Source of the DNA: Hyphomicrobiales bacterium
GTDB taxonomy: Bacteria; Pseudomonadota; Alphaproteobacteria; Rhizobiales; Beijerinckiaceae
Length of the DNA: 64,000 bases
Direction: 5' to 3'
Assembly (NCBI GenBank): GCA_947455645.1
Contig: CANGPA010000004.1
Coordinates: 1 to 64,000 of the forward strand
Position numbers and translations under genes: made by a program. Positions 18,963 through 28,594 of this stretch are shown here, in pieces. Every line of letters starts with the position of its first letter. Position 1 is the first letter of the stretch. The notes below the pieces were generated by a model. It did no database searches. It worked only from the letters and a program-made list of their open reading frames with translations, and was not told the DNA's origin.

Positions 18963-19700
18963 TTATTTTTTCGGCTGCACGAAGATGTTGATGGTTGTTT
19001 CGGGTGAATTCGATTTTTCACCAAAGGTCACATATTCCTCGATGAAGGCATCCTTCACCACGACGTTCTTCGCATCAAGATAGGCTGTGATTTCCTCATA
19101 GGCCCCATCAATCTCGTCATAAGAGGCGAGATGAACGAAGCGAATGGCTTTGCCCGTCGGCGTTTCACCTAAACGAATATCCGGTGGTAAATCGGCCGAT
19201 TTTGTGGTCGGCTGCACGGCGATGGGCAGCATGATGTCATATGTGAAGCCTGTGTCACTTGTTTCGATAAACAAAGTCAGCGGATAACCCGTCACTGTGA
19301 GATTGGCTTTGTCAGACGCGGTACGCAGGGTGGCGACCACGTCGCGAATATGATCATAGGCCTTTTCCCAGTCAGACTTGCCATGCGCGATCAAAGCCGG
19401 CCGCGGCTCAAGCATCAGCGTATCGGGTAACACAACTTCCATAGCGGGTGGCGCCAGGCTCTTTAAGGCTGCGTTGGGTTGATCCGGTGCTGCCGGAGAA
19501 GCCGGCGCACCCGGTTGCGGGGCAGCGGGCGCATCCAATGCGCCTTTGGGAGCATCAAGCGGGAACGCGGGTGCGGCAGGCAACTCCGGCGGCGGCGCGA
19601 GCAGTGTTTGATCAAGAGCCTGCGCGTAGCTCGGCAAAGGCCCGGCGCCCATAACAAAGGCGAGCCAAAGCGTGAGGGCACAGAAGAGACGCCGTGACAT
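18963..19700 (-). CDS. Exported protein with GyrI-like (effector-binding) domain
   Basis: About 245 residues: a signal peptide ending near SYAQA, then a Pro/Ala-rich linker (about residues 30-85), then a domain with the pattern of GyrI-like/AraC effector-binding folds ([43 protein letters not shown], then EEYVTFG and a terminal beta strand). It would sit in the periplasm, possibly tethered by the flexible linker, and bind a small molecule. No partner is obvious. The start could also be 18 bases upstream. Convergent with the MBL-fold gene and divergent from dapF. Confidence 0.65.
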   Translation of the reverse strand: MSRRLFCALTLWLAFVMGAGPLPSYAQALDQTLLAPPPELPAAPAFPLDAPKGALDAPAAPQPGAPASPAAPDQPNAALKSLAPPAMEVVLPDTLMLEPRPALIAHGKSDWEKAYDHIRDVVATLRTASDKANLTVTGYPLTLFIETSDTGFTYDIMLPIAVQPTTKSADLPPDIRLGETPTGKAIRFVHLASYDEIDGAYEEITAYLDAKNVVVKDAFIEEYVTFGEKSNSPETTINIFVQPKK

Positions 19701-19936
19701 TTGCTCGTTTCCACCCATTTTGTGGCCGTAACCCTGATTCGATGAGGACGATAGACCAGAAGCCCCAAGCGATTAAGGGAAAACCAGATAATCGGGCGGA
19801 TTTGAGACAAAATTATCGAACGATCCATAAACAGACGATGACGATGAAGCGGCACAGCGGAAGCCTCCGCGTCACCGCAATGACTGGCCTGAAGACCAGC
19901 CGCCATGCTAGGAGGCGCTCCATGAGGAGTGGTGTC

Positions 19937-20809
19937 ATGACGAGCCCGTTGGCCGGTCGGCCCTATGTCAAAATGAATGGCGCCGGTAATTCGATTACCG
20001 TGCTTGATTTGCGTGGCACGCCGCTCGGCGTAACGCCCGCGGAAGCGCGCGCGATTGCACGCCAACAAGCAACTTCGTTCGACCAGCTGATGGTGATTTT
20101 TGATCCGGTGACGATTGGCAGCGATGGCTTTCTGCGGATTTTTAATACGGATGGCAGCGAGTCATCAGCCTGCGGGAATGGCACGCGCTGCGTGAGCTGG
20201 CATATGCTTGAAGGCTCGGACAAGACCACTCTTGTTTTGGAAACAAAAGCCGGACGGCTTGATTGCCGCCGCGATAGCGCGTTTGCCTTCACCGTCGATA
20301 TGGGTAAGCCACGCTTTGGCTGGGATGAGATTCCGCTTTCACGCCGTGTGAGTGATATTGATCATATCGATTTTTCGTATCAGACCACAAATGGAAAAAC
20401 ATTGTCTGATCCGGCTTGCGTGAATATGGGCAATCCGCATGCAATCTTTTTTGTCGATGATGTTGAAGCCTATGCGCTCGATATAAACGGACCCATCCTC
20501 GAACATGATCCGTTATTTCCGGAACGGGCGAATATCTCGCTCGTAGAAATGCGGGATCGTGGCCATATCATTCAGAAAGTATGGGAACGCGGTGCCGGTT
20601 TGACGCTCGCCTGCGGATCAGGTGCATGCGCTGCCGTTGTAGCAGCAGCGCGCCGCGCTCTTACAGATCGCAACGTAAAAGTCACATTACCCGGCGGGGA
20701 TTTGGTGATTGAATGGCGAGAATCCGATTCACATGTGTTGATGACAGGACCTGTGGCGCTCGAACATCACGGCGTCTTGGATGAGAGCGTCTTCAAGGAT
20801 ATGAAGTGA
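19937..20809 (+). CDS. dapF: Diaminopimelate epimerase
   Basis: A 290-residue enzyme that interconverts LL- and meso-diaminopimelate for lysine and peptidoglycan synthesis. The two catalytic cysteines are C79 in the [10 protein letters not shown] motif and C226 in ACGSGACAA. The ATG at 19937 is preferred because AGGAG lies about eight bases upstream and MNGAGN follows at the correct distance; the frame is open further upstream but without family similarity. The TGA stop overlaps the mtaB ATG by one base, so the two genes are translationally coupled. Confidence 0.95.
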   Translation: MTSPLAGRPYVKMNGAGNSITVLDLRGTPLGVTPAEARAIARQQATSFDQLMVIFDPVTIGSDGFLRIFNTDGSESSACGNGTRCVSWHMLEGSDKTTLVLETKAGRLDCRRDSAFAFTVDMGKPRFGWDEIPLSRRVSDIDHIDFSYQTTNGKTLSDPACVNMGNPHAIFFVDDVEAYALDINGPILEHDPLFPERANISLVEMRDRGHIIQKVWERGAGLTLACGSGACAAVVAAARRALTDRNVKVTLPGGDLVIEWRESDSHVLMTGPVALEHHGVLDESVFKDMK

Positions 20810-22095
20810 TGAGCGTCTCTCTGGTGACGTTGGGTTGTCGCCTCAATCTCGTTGAATCAGAGGCGATGAAAAATGCCGCGCAAAGCGCGGGGCTCGACGA
20901 TATCGTCATCATCAATACCTGTGCGGTGACGGCAGAAGCGGTGCGCCAAGCGCGACAGACGATCCGAAAAATCAAACGCGAAACACCACATAAGAAAATT
21001 ATCGTCACGGGATGCGCCGCACAAATCGAACCGGAGCGCTTTGCCGCAATGGACGATGTGACTTTGGTTTTGGGAAACGAGACGAAGACGCAAGCGGCAA
21101 CATGGCAAAATTTACGGGACGATTTATCTGCCTCTGCATTTTCCAATCCCGCGCATGAATTTGAGCGTGTGCGCGTGTCGGACATTATGACGGTCAAAGA
21201 ACATGCGCCGCATTTTGTGTCAGCATTTTCAGAAAATACGCGGGCCTTTGTCGAAGTACAAAACGGATGCGATCATCGCTGTACCTTTTGCATTATTCCC
21301 TACGGACGCGGTGTATCCCGCTCTGTGCCCATGGGTGATGTGGTCGATCAAATCGCGAAACTGGTCGATGCTCATCACAAGGAAGTCGTGCTCACCGGCG
21401 TCGATCTGACAAGCTATGGCAGTGACCTGCCCGGCGCGCCCAAATTGGGACGCCTCGTCAAATCGATTTTGCGGCATGTGCCGGAGTTGAAACGACTGCG
21501 CATCTCATCAATTGATTCCATCGAGGCCGATGAGGATTTGATTGAGGCGATTGCGACAGAAGAGCGATTGATGCCGCATCTTCATCTCTCGCTTCAATCA
21601 GGCGATGATTTGATTTTGAAACGCATGAAGCGCCGTCACACACGCGCTGATGCGATCCGTTTTTGTCACGAGATGCGCAAGGCGCGGCCCGATCTTGTTT
21701 TTGGTGCGGATCTGATTGCGGGATTTCCAACGGAAACCGATGAGGCCTTTGAAAATTCACGCGCTCTTGTGGAAGAATGCGGCCTCGCTTTCTTGCATGT
21801 CTTCCCTTATTCGCCACGCAACGGAACCCCGGCCGCGAAAATGCCGCAAGTCAAAGGCGATGCGATTAAAGAACGCGCGCGCCGCTTGCGCGCATGCGGT
21901 GATCACGCCCGCGCAACCCATTTGCAAAATCTGATCGGGACAGAGCAGGAAATTCTGGTCGAACGCGGTGGCGTCGGCCGCACGCGCTGCTTTACGCAAG
22001 TATTTGTGGGATCGCGCTTTGAGCCCGGTTCGCTTGTCACTGCAAAAATTGCGGGACAGGATGGCGAGCGTTTGACGCTCGCGTCTCAAATTTGA
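20809..22095 (+). CDS. mtaB: tRNA t6A37 methylthiotransferase MtaB
   Basis: A 428-residue radical-SAM methylthiotransferase. The N-terminal UPF0004 domain has the three cluster cysteines (GCRLN, NTCAV, TGCAAQ). The radical-SAM cysteines are C154, C158 and C161 (CDHRCTFC), and a TRAM-like C-terminal region follows. It converts t6A to ms2t6A at position 37 of tRNAs reading ANN codons. It lacks features of MiaB and resembles MtaB in its short N-terminus. It is coupled to dapF, as in many Hyphomicrobiales, and lies shortly before ftsY. Confidence 0.92.
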   Translation: MSVSLVTLGCRLNLVESEAMKNAAQSAGLDDIVIINTCAVTAEAVRQARQTIRKIKRETPHKKIIVTGCAAQIEPERFAAMDDVTLVLGNETKTQAATWQNLRDDLSASAFSNPAHEFERVRVSDIMTVKEHAPHFVSAFSENTRAFVEVQNGCDHRCTFCIIPYGRGVSRSVPMGDVVDQIAKLVDAHHKEVVLTGVDLTSYGSDLPGAPKLGRLVKSILRHVPELKRLRISSIDSIEADEDLIEAIATEERLMPHLHLSLQSGDDLILKRMKRRHTRADAIRFCHEMRKARPDLVFGADLIAGFPTETDEAFENSRALVEECGLAFLHVFPYSPRNGTPAAKMPQVKGDAIKERARRLRACGDHARATHLQNLIGTEQEILVERGGVGRTRCFTQVFVGSRFEPGSLVTAKIAGQDGERLTLASQI

Positions 22096-22117
22096 AAGAC
22101 GTTCGCTTCACTTAAGT

Positions 22118-22807
22118 TCAAGGCAAGAAACCGCATGCGTCCAAGCGTGGCAGCATATGCGGGGATGGTGGGGCTTCAACAGCAATAGCGGGTTTGTTTT
22201 TATAAAGCGGCACACTTATGCCGCGCGCATGCAAATGGAGTATTTCTCCGGTTTCTTTGCCATCGCCATAAATCGGATCGCCAAGGATGGGCCAACCCAT
22301 GGCCTGACAATGCACACGCAATTGATGTGTGCGACCGGTTTGGGGTTTGAGCTCAAGCCAGGTCGCGCCCTCGCATCGCCCCATGACGCGCCATCCAGTT
22401 TGAGCCGGCAGGCCTTCAGGATCGGGTTTCATCCACCAGCCTTTCGAGCGGTCCATCTTGCCGAGCGGCATATCGATGAAGCCGTCATTCTCTTGAGGTC
22501 CGCCGCGGACAATGGCCCAATAGGTTTTCTCCATTTTGCCATCACGGAAAAGTCGCGAAAGATCATCAAGCGCCTTGCGATGACGCCCAAGAACGAGACA
22601 GCCGGACGTATCCTTATCAAGCCGGTGCGCCAGCATCGGTGGTTGTGGCAGGCCGAAACTCAAATGCGGGAAGAATTGCTCCATGTGATTGCCGCGGCTC
22701 TTGGCATTGGGATGCGCCTCATGCACCGCAATGCCGGCGGGCTTGTTGATGACAAGCATCATCGCATCGCGATAAAGAATGCGGCCTTGTATGTCTTCTG
22801 GCGTCAT
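22118..22807 (-). CDS. RluA-family pseudouridine synthase
   Basis: About 229 residues. The catalytic Asp is in the HRLDKDTSG motif, preceded by INKPAGIAVHE and followed by LKPQTGRTHQLRVHCQAMGWPILGDPIYG, all characteristic of RluA/RluC/TruC enzymes. It isomerises uridine in rRNA or tRNA; the target cannot be assigned. No S4 domain is visible, so it is a short RluA-like member. The ATG at 22807 fits the family start; the frame remains open further upstream, where it would overlap ftsY. Convergent with mtaB, divergent from ftsY. Confidence 0.88.
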   Translation of the reverse strand: MTPEDIQGRILYRDAMMLVINKPAGIAVHEAHPNAKSRGNHMEQFFPHLSFGLPQPPMLAHRLDKDTSGCLVLGRHRKALDDLSRLFRDGKMEKTYWAIVRGGPQENDGFIDMPLGKMDRSKGWWMKPDPEGLPAQTGWRVMGRCEGATWLELKPQTGRTHQLRVHCQAMGWPILGDPIYGDGKETGEILHLHARGISVPLYKNKPAIAVEAPPSPHMLPRLDACGFLP

Positions 22808-22858
22808 GGGCGCTCTGTAACCCTTCCGTTTGTCGCGGGAAAGCATTATCGAGAAGCC

Positions 22859-23905
22859 ATGAGTGACGAAACGCCCAAAAAGCCCGGATTGATGGCGCGC
22901 CTGTTTGGTGCGGGCACGCCGCCGCAAGCGCCGGACCCAAGCATCGATGTGCCGAAGCTCAGCTGGTGGCAGAAACTCAAAACCGGCTTGTCCCGCTCGT
23001 CATCTTCGATTGGCCAAGGGATCACGGATCTTTTCACCAAGCGCAAACTTGATGCGGCGACTCTTGAAGAGTTTGAGGATGTCTTGATCCGCGCGGATCT
23101 CGGCATAAAAGTGGCCACCCGCATCATCGATGCTGTGGGCAAAGGGCGCTATGGCAAAGAGATCAGCGGCGAGGATGTGAAAGCCATTCTCGCTGAAGAA
23201 GTCACCAAGGCTTTGGCGCCGGTTGCAAAGCCTCTGTTGATTGATGACAGCAAAAAGCCGTTCGTCTTATTGATGGTGGGCGTGAACGGTGCCGGCAAGA
23301 CAACAACAATCGGCAAGCTCGCTTCAAAATTTAAAGCCGAAGGTCGTCATGTGATGTTGGCCGCAGGCGACACATTTCGTGCGGCTGCGATTGAGCAATT
23401 ACAAGCGTGGGGTCAACGCGTGGGTGCGCCCGTCATCACGCGCCCACAGGGCTCGGACGCTTCAGGACTTGTATTCGATGCCCTGGAAGAAGCCACGACT
23501 TCTCATGCCGATATCTTGATGATTGATACGGCGGGACGCTTGCAAAATCGCAGCGAATTGATGGCGGAGCTTGAGAAGGTCATTCGCGTTATCAAGAAGA
23601 AAGACGCCTCAGCGCCTCATGCCGTTCTTCTGGTGCTTGATGCAACCGTTGGACAAAACGCGCTTTCGCAAGTCGAAATTTTCGGTAAAATCGCGGGTGT
23701 CACAGGTCTCGTGATGACGAAGCTTGATGGCACCGCGCGCGGTGGCATATTGGTGGCCCTCGCTGAGAAATTCGCTTTGCCGATTCATTTCATCGGCGTG
23801 GGCGAAGCGGTGGATGATCTAGAACCGTTTCAAGCGGATGAATTTGGGCGCGCTATTGCGGGGCTTGATGAGGCGCCTCAGTCTTCGCCCGCTCCCACGG
23901 CATAA
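22859..23905 (+). CDS. ftsY: Signal recognition particle receptor FtsY
   Basis: A 348-residue SRP-type GTPase. After a short N-terminal segment and the helical N domain, the G domain shows GVNGAGKT (residues 141-148), [26 protein letters not shown] and the C-terminal [12 protein letters not shown]. It docks SRP-ribosome complexes at the membrane. The acidic A domain seen in E. coli is absent, as usual in alphaproteobacteria. The gene overlaps the 3' end of the convergent rlmN by 28 bp. Confidence 0.95.
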   Translation: MSDETPKKPGLMARLFGAGTPPQAPDPSIDVPKLSWWQKLKTGLSRSSSSIGQGITDLFTKRKLDAATLEEFEDVLIRADLGIKVATRIIDAVGKGRYGKEISGEDVKAILAEEVTKALAPVAKPLLIDDSKKPFVLLMVGVNGAGKTTTIGKLASKFKAEGRHVMLAAGDTFRAAAIEQLQAWGQRVGAPVITRPQGSDASGLVFDALEEATTSHADILMIDTAGRLQNRSELMAELEKVIRVIKKKDASAPHAVLLVLDATVGQNALSQVEIFGKIAGVTGLVMTKLDGTARGGILVALAEKFALPIHFIGVGEAVDDLEPFQADEFGRAIAGLDEAPQSSPAPTA

Positions 23906-25146
23906 ACACCTTCCGCACCAATGCCTTCGTCAAGCATAAGACGCGCGCGGGCGCGCAGTTTTTCGGTTTCACTTTTCAGCTGACCGCACGCTGCTAAAAT
24001 ATCACGTCCGCGTGGTGTGCGCACGGGTGAGGCATATCCGGCGTTGAAAATCATATCGGAGAATTTTTCGATCCGCGTCCAGTCCGAACATTTATATTTT
24101 GTGCCCGGCCAAGGATTAAACGGAATGAGATTGATCTTGGCCGGAATGCCTTTGAGAAGGCGAATTAATTCACGCGCATCGGCGGCTGTATCATTCACAC
24201 CATCAAGCATCACATATTCAAATGTGATGCGTCGCGCATTCGACACGCCCGGATAATTGCGGCACGCATCGAGCAAGTCCTTGATCGGATATTTGCGATT
24301 TAAGGGCACAAGTTCGTTGCGCAACTCATCACGCACCGCGTGAAGCGAAATGGCAAGCATCGAGCCAATCTCGTTACCGGCCTTCTCAATCATCGGCACG
24401 ACACCGGATGTTGAAAGTGTGATGCGCCTACGCGACAAGGACAAACCATCACCATCCATCACGGTGGCCATCGCATCGCGCACATGATCAAAATTATAAA
24501 GCGGCTCGCCCATGCCCATAAGCACAATGTTGGACACGGCACGATCCGCGTCCGGTACAAGACCATCGGTTGGGCGTGACGCGCCAGGCCAATCACCCAG
24601 ACGGTCACGCGCGATCATCACTTGCGCAACAATCTCGGCGGCGGTGAGATTGCGAACCAGACGTTGGGTGCCGGTGTGACAGAAAGAACAGGTCAGCGTG
24701 CACCCGACTTGCGACGAAATACACAAAGTGCCGCGGTCGCTCTCCGGGATGTAAACGGTTTCAATCTCCGCACCCTTATCATGCAGCCCCATGGGCGGCA
24801 TGCGGATCAACCATTTGCGCGTACCATCGACGGAAATCTGTTCGGAGACGATGGTCGGACGATCCAATGAATAGGCGTCCGCGAGAGTCGCACGCAATGT
24901 CTTTGAGACATTGAGCATCACATCAAAGGACTGCGCGCCGCGATGATAGATCCAATGCCAGAGCTGATTGACGCGCATGCGCAATTCACGCTCCGGCACG
25001 CCAATAGCGGCCAATTTTTCCGAAAGGGCGGGCCGGCCAAAACCGACAAGCGAAATTTTACCAGCGACAGGCATCGGTGCCGGCGCAAGAATTTCTGCGG
25101 TTTTTTCGATTCCGTCGGCCGCGCGTGCGACGGCGCTGTGGGTCAC
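23878..25146 (-). CDS. rlmN: Dual-specificity 23S rRNA/tRNA adenine-C2 methyltransferase RlmN
   Basis: A 422-residue radical-SAM enzyme. The iron-sulfur cysteines are C149, C153 and C156 (CTLTCSFC). [10 protein letters not shown] and the C-terminal [10 protein letters not shown] carry the conserved GGEP-like loop and the methyl-carrying cysteine. It methylates A2503 of 23S rRNA and A37 of some tRNAs. It follows the ialB-like gene with a 4-bp overlap, so the two form an operon, and is convergent with ftsY. Confidence 0.95.
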   Translation of the reverse strand: MTHSAVARAADGIEKTAEILAPAPMPVAGKISLVGFGRPALSEKLAAIGVPERELRMRVNQLWHWIYHRGAQSFDVMLNVSKTLRATLADAYSLDRPTIVSEQISVDGTRKWLIRMPPMGLHDKGAEIETVYIPESDRGTLCISSQVGCTLTCSFCHTGTQRLVRNLTAAEIVAQVMIARDRLGDWPGASRPTDGLVPDADRAVSNIVLMGMGEPLYNFDHVRDAMATVMDGDGLSLSRRRITLSTSGVVPMIEKAGNEIGSMLAISLHAVRDELRNELVPLNRKYPIKDLLDACRNYPGVSNARRITFEYVMLDGVNDTAADARELIRLLKGIPAKINLIPFNPWPGTKYKCSDWTRIEKFSDMIFNAGYASPVRTPRGRDILAACGQLKSETEKLRARARLMLDEGIGAEGVYAVGAGED

Positions 25147-25742
25147 GGACAGGCCTTTTTCACCTGATCAAGCGCCTGAGCGAAACCGGCCATGGCATAG
25201 GTGTCGGTGAGCGCGTTGCCGCGCTTGGACGTGAGCTTGAGGACCGCTTGCGGCGCTTTTTTCATCTGCTCGATAACAGCCGGATCATCCTGCGGGGACT
25301 TCATCCACGCATTGCCCTGCACTTTCGTACTCACAGCAAACGTCGTCTTACCCAAGACAAGCTGGCCGTCTGCGCCTTCCTTCGGTGGGAAGCCCAGAAC
25401 GAAGCTGATCTCGTCACGCACATTCTCCTTCGGGCGTGAAGAGACAAAGAAATAGGCCTGATCCCGCGTAAGGCCTGCGGGTTGGCGATCCTTCGGCATC
25501 GAAAGCGCATAGCAGACGCGACCGGTTGGCGTGTCGGAGGCATAGACCGCCCAACTGCCAAAGGCTCCAATCTGGGTAGGCTGACCTTGAGTGGCCGGAG
25601 TCTGGACCGGCGCCGGAGTTTGCGCCTTTGGTTTTGGCGTTTCTGGCTTTTTGGTTTGAGCGGACGCGTCCGTTGCCAGCGCGAAAAGGCCCGCAACAAC
25701 GAGTGCACTTGAAAGAAAGGTCCGGACGGAACGACGAATCAT
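25143..25742 (-). CDS. Invasion-associated locus B (IalB) family protein
   Basis: About 199 residues with a signal peptide (cleavage near DASAQ), a Lys/Pro/Thr-rich linker, and an IalB domain starting around [11 protein letters not shown] with cysteine in GRVCYALS and a terminal KKACP. Members are periplasmic or outer-membrane-associated and widespread in Hyphomicrobiales; Bartonella IalB affects erythrocyte invasion, but most homologues have no known role. The ATG at 25742 has GGAG about ten bases upstream. It overlaps rlmN by 4 bp. Confidence 0.88.
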   Translation of the reverse strand: MIRRSVRTFLSSALVVAGLFALATDASAQTKKPETPKPKAQTPAPVQTPATQGQPTQIGAFGSWAVYASDTPTGRVCYALSMPKDRQPAGLTRDQAYFFVSSRPKENVRDEISFVLGFPPKEGADGQLVLGKTTFAVSTKVQGNAWMKSPQDDPAVIEQMKKAPQAVLKLTSKRGNALTDTYAMAGFAQALDQVKKACP

Positions 25743-25935
25743 GGACGGCCGAGGCTCCAAAACGGGCTATTCCCGCGACAGCGCGATACCCTAAACCGCT
25801 TTGATAGGAAACCAAAATTGTTAAATGATGGCTTGTTCGCCGTTTTCTTCCCCTAAAGATTGTGCCAAACTGTCGCATCCGCACGGACGTAGCGGCGGCG
25901 CTCCGGCGGCAAGACTTTCAGAGGTATCTTTCATA

Positions 25936-26502
25936 GTGTCGATTCAAGAGGAGCTCGGTGCGCTCGTTCTCGCCGTAGCAAAAGATCGTGATCGGGAGGC
26001 CTTCACACGCCTTTTCGACCATTTTAGCCCCCGATTGCACGCCTATCTCCTGCGTTTGGGGTCGGATTCGGGTTCGGCCGAAGAAATCCTCCAAGACGTG
26101 ATGTCCACGCTTTGGAACAAAGCCCATCTGTTTGACCCGAGCAAATCCTCGCTGGCAACCTGGCTCTATCGCATCGCCCGCAACCGACGGATCGATACGT
26201 TGCGGCGCGACCGGCTCGAATATTTTGATCCGATGGATGCGCCGGATGTGCCCTCCGAAGAGGAGGGGGCTGATCGTCGGCTCGATATGAGCCAGCGCGA
26301 AGACCGCATTCGCGAATCACTCGAAGGCCTTCCGCAAGATCAGTTGGTTTTGATTCGCATGGCGTTTTTCGACGATTTGTCACACAGCGAAATTGCCGAA
26401 AAAACCGGCCTGCCCTTAGGCACCGTAAAATCGCGGATCCGCCTCGCCTTTACCAAATTACGCCGCACGCTCGAAGCCAATGGCGTGATTGACGCTGGGT
26501 AA
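25936..26502 (+). CDS. ECF-type RNA polymerase sigma factor
   Basis: About 188 residues with sigma region 2 (FTRLFDHFSPRLHAYLLRLG, then ATWLYRIARNRRIDTLRRD) and region 4 (LPQDQLVLIRMAFFDDLSHSEIAEKTGLPLGTVKSRIRLAFTKLR). The GTG at 25936 is favoured, with AGAGG about 11 bases upstream and sequence typical of the family from SIQEELG on; the frame is open upstream to 25825. Related sigma factors are usually followed by a ChrR-like zinc anti-sigma factor, but here the next gene is convergent phhB, so the regulator is elsewhere or absent. Confidence 0.9.
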   Translation: MSIQEELGALVLAVAKDRDREAFTRLFDHFSPRLHAYLLRLGSDSGSAEEILQDVMSTLWNKAHLFDPSKSSLATWLYRIARNRRIDTLRRDRLEYFDPMDAPDVPSEEEGADRRLDMSQREDRIRESLEGLPQDQLVLIRMAFFDDLSHSEIAEKTGLPLGTVKSRIRLAFTKLRRTLEANGVIDAG

Positions 26503-26505
26503 CAT

Positions 26506-26826
26506 TCAGGCCCCTTCGACACCACAGGCGTGCGCAAGGCGATCAATCGTCTCGGCCAGAACGATATCGCGTTCGGAGACGCCTTTCACATCGTGACTGG
26601 TAAGCACAATATCGACCGTGCGCCAGACATTGGACCATTCGGGATGATGATCCATTTTTTCTGCCGCGAGCGCGACACGCACCATAAAGCCGAAAGCGGC
26701 ACTAAAATCGGAAAATAAAAATCGCTTCTCGATTGCGTCACGTCCTGCACAGTCCGCCCATCCCGAAAGACGTGTGAGAGCGCTCTTGCGCGCGTCGTCG
26801 TTAAGTTTTTCAGCACGGGTCATCAC
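26506..26826 (-). CDS. phhB: Pterin-4a-carbinolamine dehydratase
   Basis: A 106-residue protein with the family active-site pattern [32 protein letters not shown], containing the conserved His-His-Pro-Glu-Trp and the distal His. It dehydrates 4a-hydroxytetrahydrobiopterin formed by aromatic amino acid hydroxylases. No hydroxylase gene is in the window. It follows thpR by 8 bp in the same direction and is convergent with the sigma factor gene, the two stops being 3 bp apart. Confidence 0.92.
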   Translation of the reverse strand: MMTRAEKLNDDARKSALTRLSGWADCAGRDAIEKRFLFSDFSAAFGFMVRVALAAEKMDHHPEWSNVWRTVDIVLTSHDVKGVSERDIVLAETIDRLAHACGVEGA

Positions 26827-26834
26827 AAGATCCT

Positions 26835-27404
26835 TTAAGCGGTTTGGCGCACCGGCATCACAGCATGCGCTTCGATCAAAGGGTATGACGCTTCGATCAC
26901 ATAAGGTCCACCCCCGATTGAGGCGCGTGATGAAAAGACTTCAAACGACTCAGCATCAAACCTTAAGGGCGGAACATGCGCGAGCATGCCGAGATAATTT
27001 GCCAATTCGAAAGGCGACGTATCTCTTAGACGCGCGAGCGTCACATGGGGTGTGAATTTTCTTGTCTCTGGTGCAAGACCAACGCGGCGCATGAGACGCT
27101 CTTGCTCGGCCTGTAACTCCATCAACTGAGGCGTCGGCTGTACTTTCGCGACGAGCGCGCGCGGACGATCGCCACCAAAAACACCAATGCCCTCGATTGT
27201 TACCGGAAAAGCGGTGCGCGACACGCGACCCAACACCATAAAAACATCACGCGCGGTCAGGTCGTCAATATAGCCCATAAAGCGCAATGTGATGTGGTAA
27301 TTATCCGCTGTGATCCATCGTGCGCCTGAAAGTCCGCCACGAAGCGTTGATAAATGATCCGCAATATCATCGGGAATTGCGAGGCCGGTGAAGAGTCGGG
27401 GCAT
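26835..27404 (-). CDS. thpR: RNA 2',3'-cyclic phosphodiesterase
   Basis: A 189-residue 2H phosphoesterase. The two catalytic HxT motifs are visible as HITLRFMG and HVTLAR. The family hydrolyses RNA 2',3'-cyclic phosphates to 2'-phosphomonoesters (formerly called 2'-5' RNA ligase). A textbook ribosome site AAGGAGG lies five bases before the ATG at 27404, which settles the start over an upstream alternative at 27419. It is followed by phhB. Confidence 0.92.
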   Translation of the reverse strand: MPRLFTGLAIPDDIADHLSTLRGGLSGARWITADNYHITLRFMGYIDDLTARDVFMVLGRVSRTAFPVTIEGIGVFGGDRPRALVAKVQPTPQLMELQAEQERLMRRVGLAPETRKFTPHVTLARLRDTSPFELANYLGMLAHVPPLRFDAESFEVFSSRASIGGGPYVIEASYPLIEAHAVMPVRQTA

Positions 27405-27542
27405 GGATGCCTCCTTCATCAGTCAGCACGCCGTGCACGTCATGACGGCCTGCGAATCAACCAAGTGAAGTCGAACATACGATGCCGCGTCGCACAAGAG
27501 CGGAAGGATGCACAGGCATCTCTATGACATAAACCTTAATCG

Positions 27543-28436
27543 TCACGGTGTGACGATTCGTCTTGCGCGCAGTGCCTCGACAAAGACCAATCCGATTCCG
27601 CTTACGAGGATGAACGCGGCGCCGATAAAGACGGGAAAAGGCGGCCAATCCCCCCAAATCAAAAAGCCCCAACCAAAAGCCCAGACCAATGTGATGTATT
27701 CGAAAGGGGCGATGGCGGAAGCAGGTGCAAGGCGAAAGCCTTCGAACATAAAATACTGACCCGATGCGCCTACAAAACCCAAAAGCAAAAGCAAAAGGCA
27801 CTCGAATGATGTTGGTGTGAGCCACACAAAAGGCAGTGTCGATGCGCACACCAAAACAACAATGGCGTTAGATGCGAGCATCAAACTCAACGAACCTTCT
27901 TTGCGGCCGATCAAGCGAACAAGAATATTGGTTGCAGCCCAACAGAGCGCTGCGAATAGAACGAGAAGAACAGGAACGATATGGGTCGTGTCACCCGGTT
28001 GTGCGGCAATGACAACGCCGACAAATCCCAAAATCGTTGCCGCCCAACGCGCAAGACCCACGGTCTCTTTCAAAAAAACAATCGACATGATGACGGCGAA
28101 GATGGGTGTTGAAAAATAGATGGTGACCATCTCGGCAAGATGCAGCGAGCGTGATGCGGTGAAATAAGACAACCAAGCCATCAAGATGAGGGATGAACGC
28201 AATAAGAGCTGATTGCGACTTGTACCCGTCGCAAGCTCACGCACGCGCGCAGGACCCAACAGAAACATACAAAGCGTAACAATCAGAATTGAACGCGAGA
28301 ATAAGACTTCCCAAACAGGCAAGCGCGCCACAAGCCATTTCACAGTGGCGTCTTGAATCGAAAAAATGGAAAAGCCGATGAGCGCATAGCCGATGCCAAG
28401 CATCGTCCTGTTTTGAGGCTCTGCGGATTGGGACAT
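27543..28436 (-). CDS. EamA/RhaT-family (DMT) transporter
   Basis: A 297-residue polytopic protein with about ten hydrophobic helices in two repeats (GIGYALIGFSIFSIQDATVKWLVA at the start; the second repeat begins around CWAATNILVRLIG). Divergent from deoR, from which it is separated by 158 bp, so it may be controlled with the phosphonate genes. That is positional inference only; a role in uptake or export of an amino-phosphonate cannot be shown from sequence. Confidence 0.82.
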   Translation of the reverse strand: MSQSAEPQNRTMLGIGYALIGFSIFSIQDATVKWLVARLPVWEVLFSRSILIVTLCMFLLGPARVRELATGTSRNQLLLRSSLILMAWLSYFTASRSLHLAEMVTIYFSTPIFAVIMSIVFLKETVGLARWAATILGFVGVVIAAQPGDTTHIVPVLLVLFAALCWAATNILVRLIGRKEGSLSLMLASNAIVVLVCASTLPFVWLTPTSFECLLLLLLGFVGASGQYFMFEGFRLAPASAIAPFEYITLVWAFGWGFLIWGDWPPFPVFIGAAFILVSGIGLVFVEALRARRIVTP

Positions 28437-28542
28437 CGACGTTAAGGACTAAACCAGACAGGAGCGGCGCGAAGGGGCCTGCAGAGTGGCGGCAAGCGGC
28501 ACGCGCGACAAGGGGTTTATGTCGTTTTTATTTGCTTCCGTC

Positions 28543-28575
28543 TGGCTTTTGACTAGAAAGCCACATAAAGCCACA
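28543..28575. promoter_or_regulatory. Candidate DeoR operator (AAAGCCACA repeats) upstream of deoR
   Basis: AAAGCCACA occurs twice, at 28557-28565 and 28567-28575, exactly 10 bp apart. The first copy also forms an inverted repeat with TGGCTTT at 28543-28549. The motif read on the other strand (TGTGGCTTT) resembles the TTTGTGGTTT repeats in front of phnW. The cluster ends 19 bp before the deoR ATG. It is a good candidate for autoregulation. Confidence 0.6.
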
Positions 28576-28594
28576 CCAATCGGAGCCTTCTCTG

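Noticed and set aside
19694-19936. Upstream extension of dapF
   Set aside because: The added residues do not resemble DapF, and a good ribosome site precedes the ATG at 19937.
22157-22858. Upstream extension of ftsY by about 230 codons
   Set aside because: It lies antisense to the RluA-type gene and has no similarity to an FtsY A domain; the ATG at 22859 fits the family.
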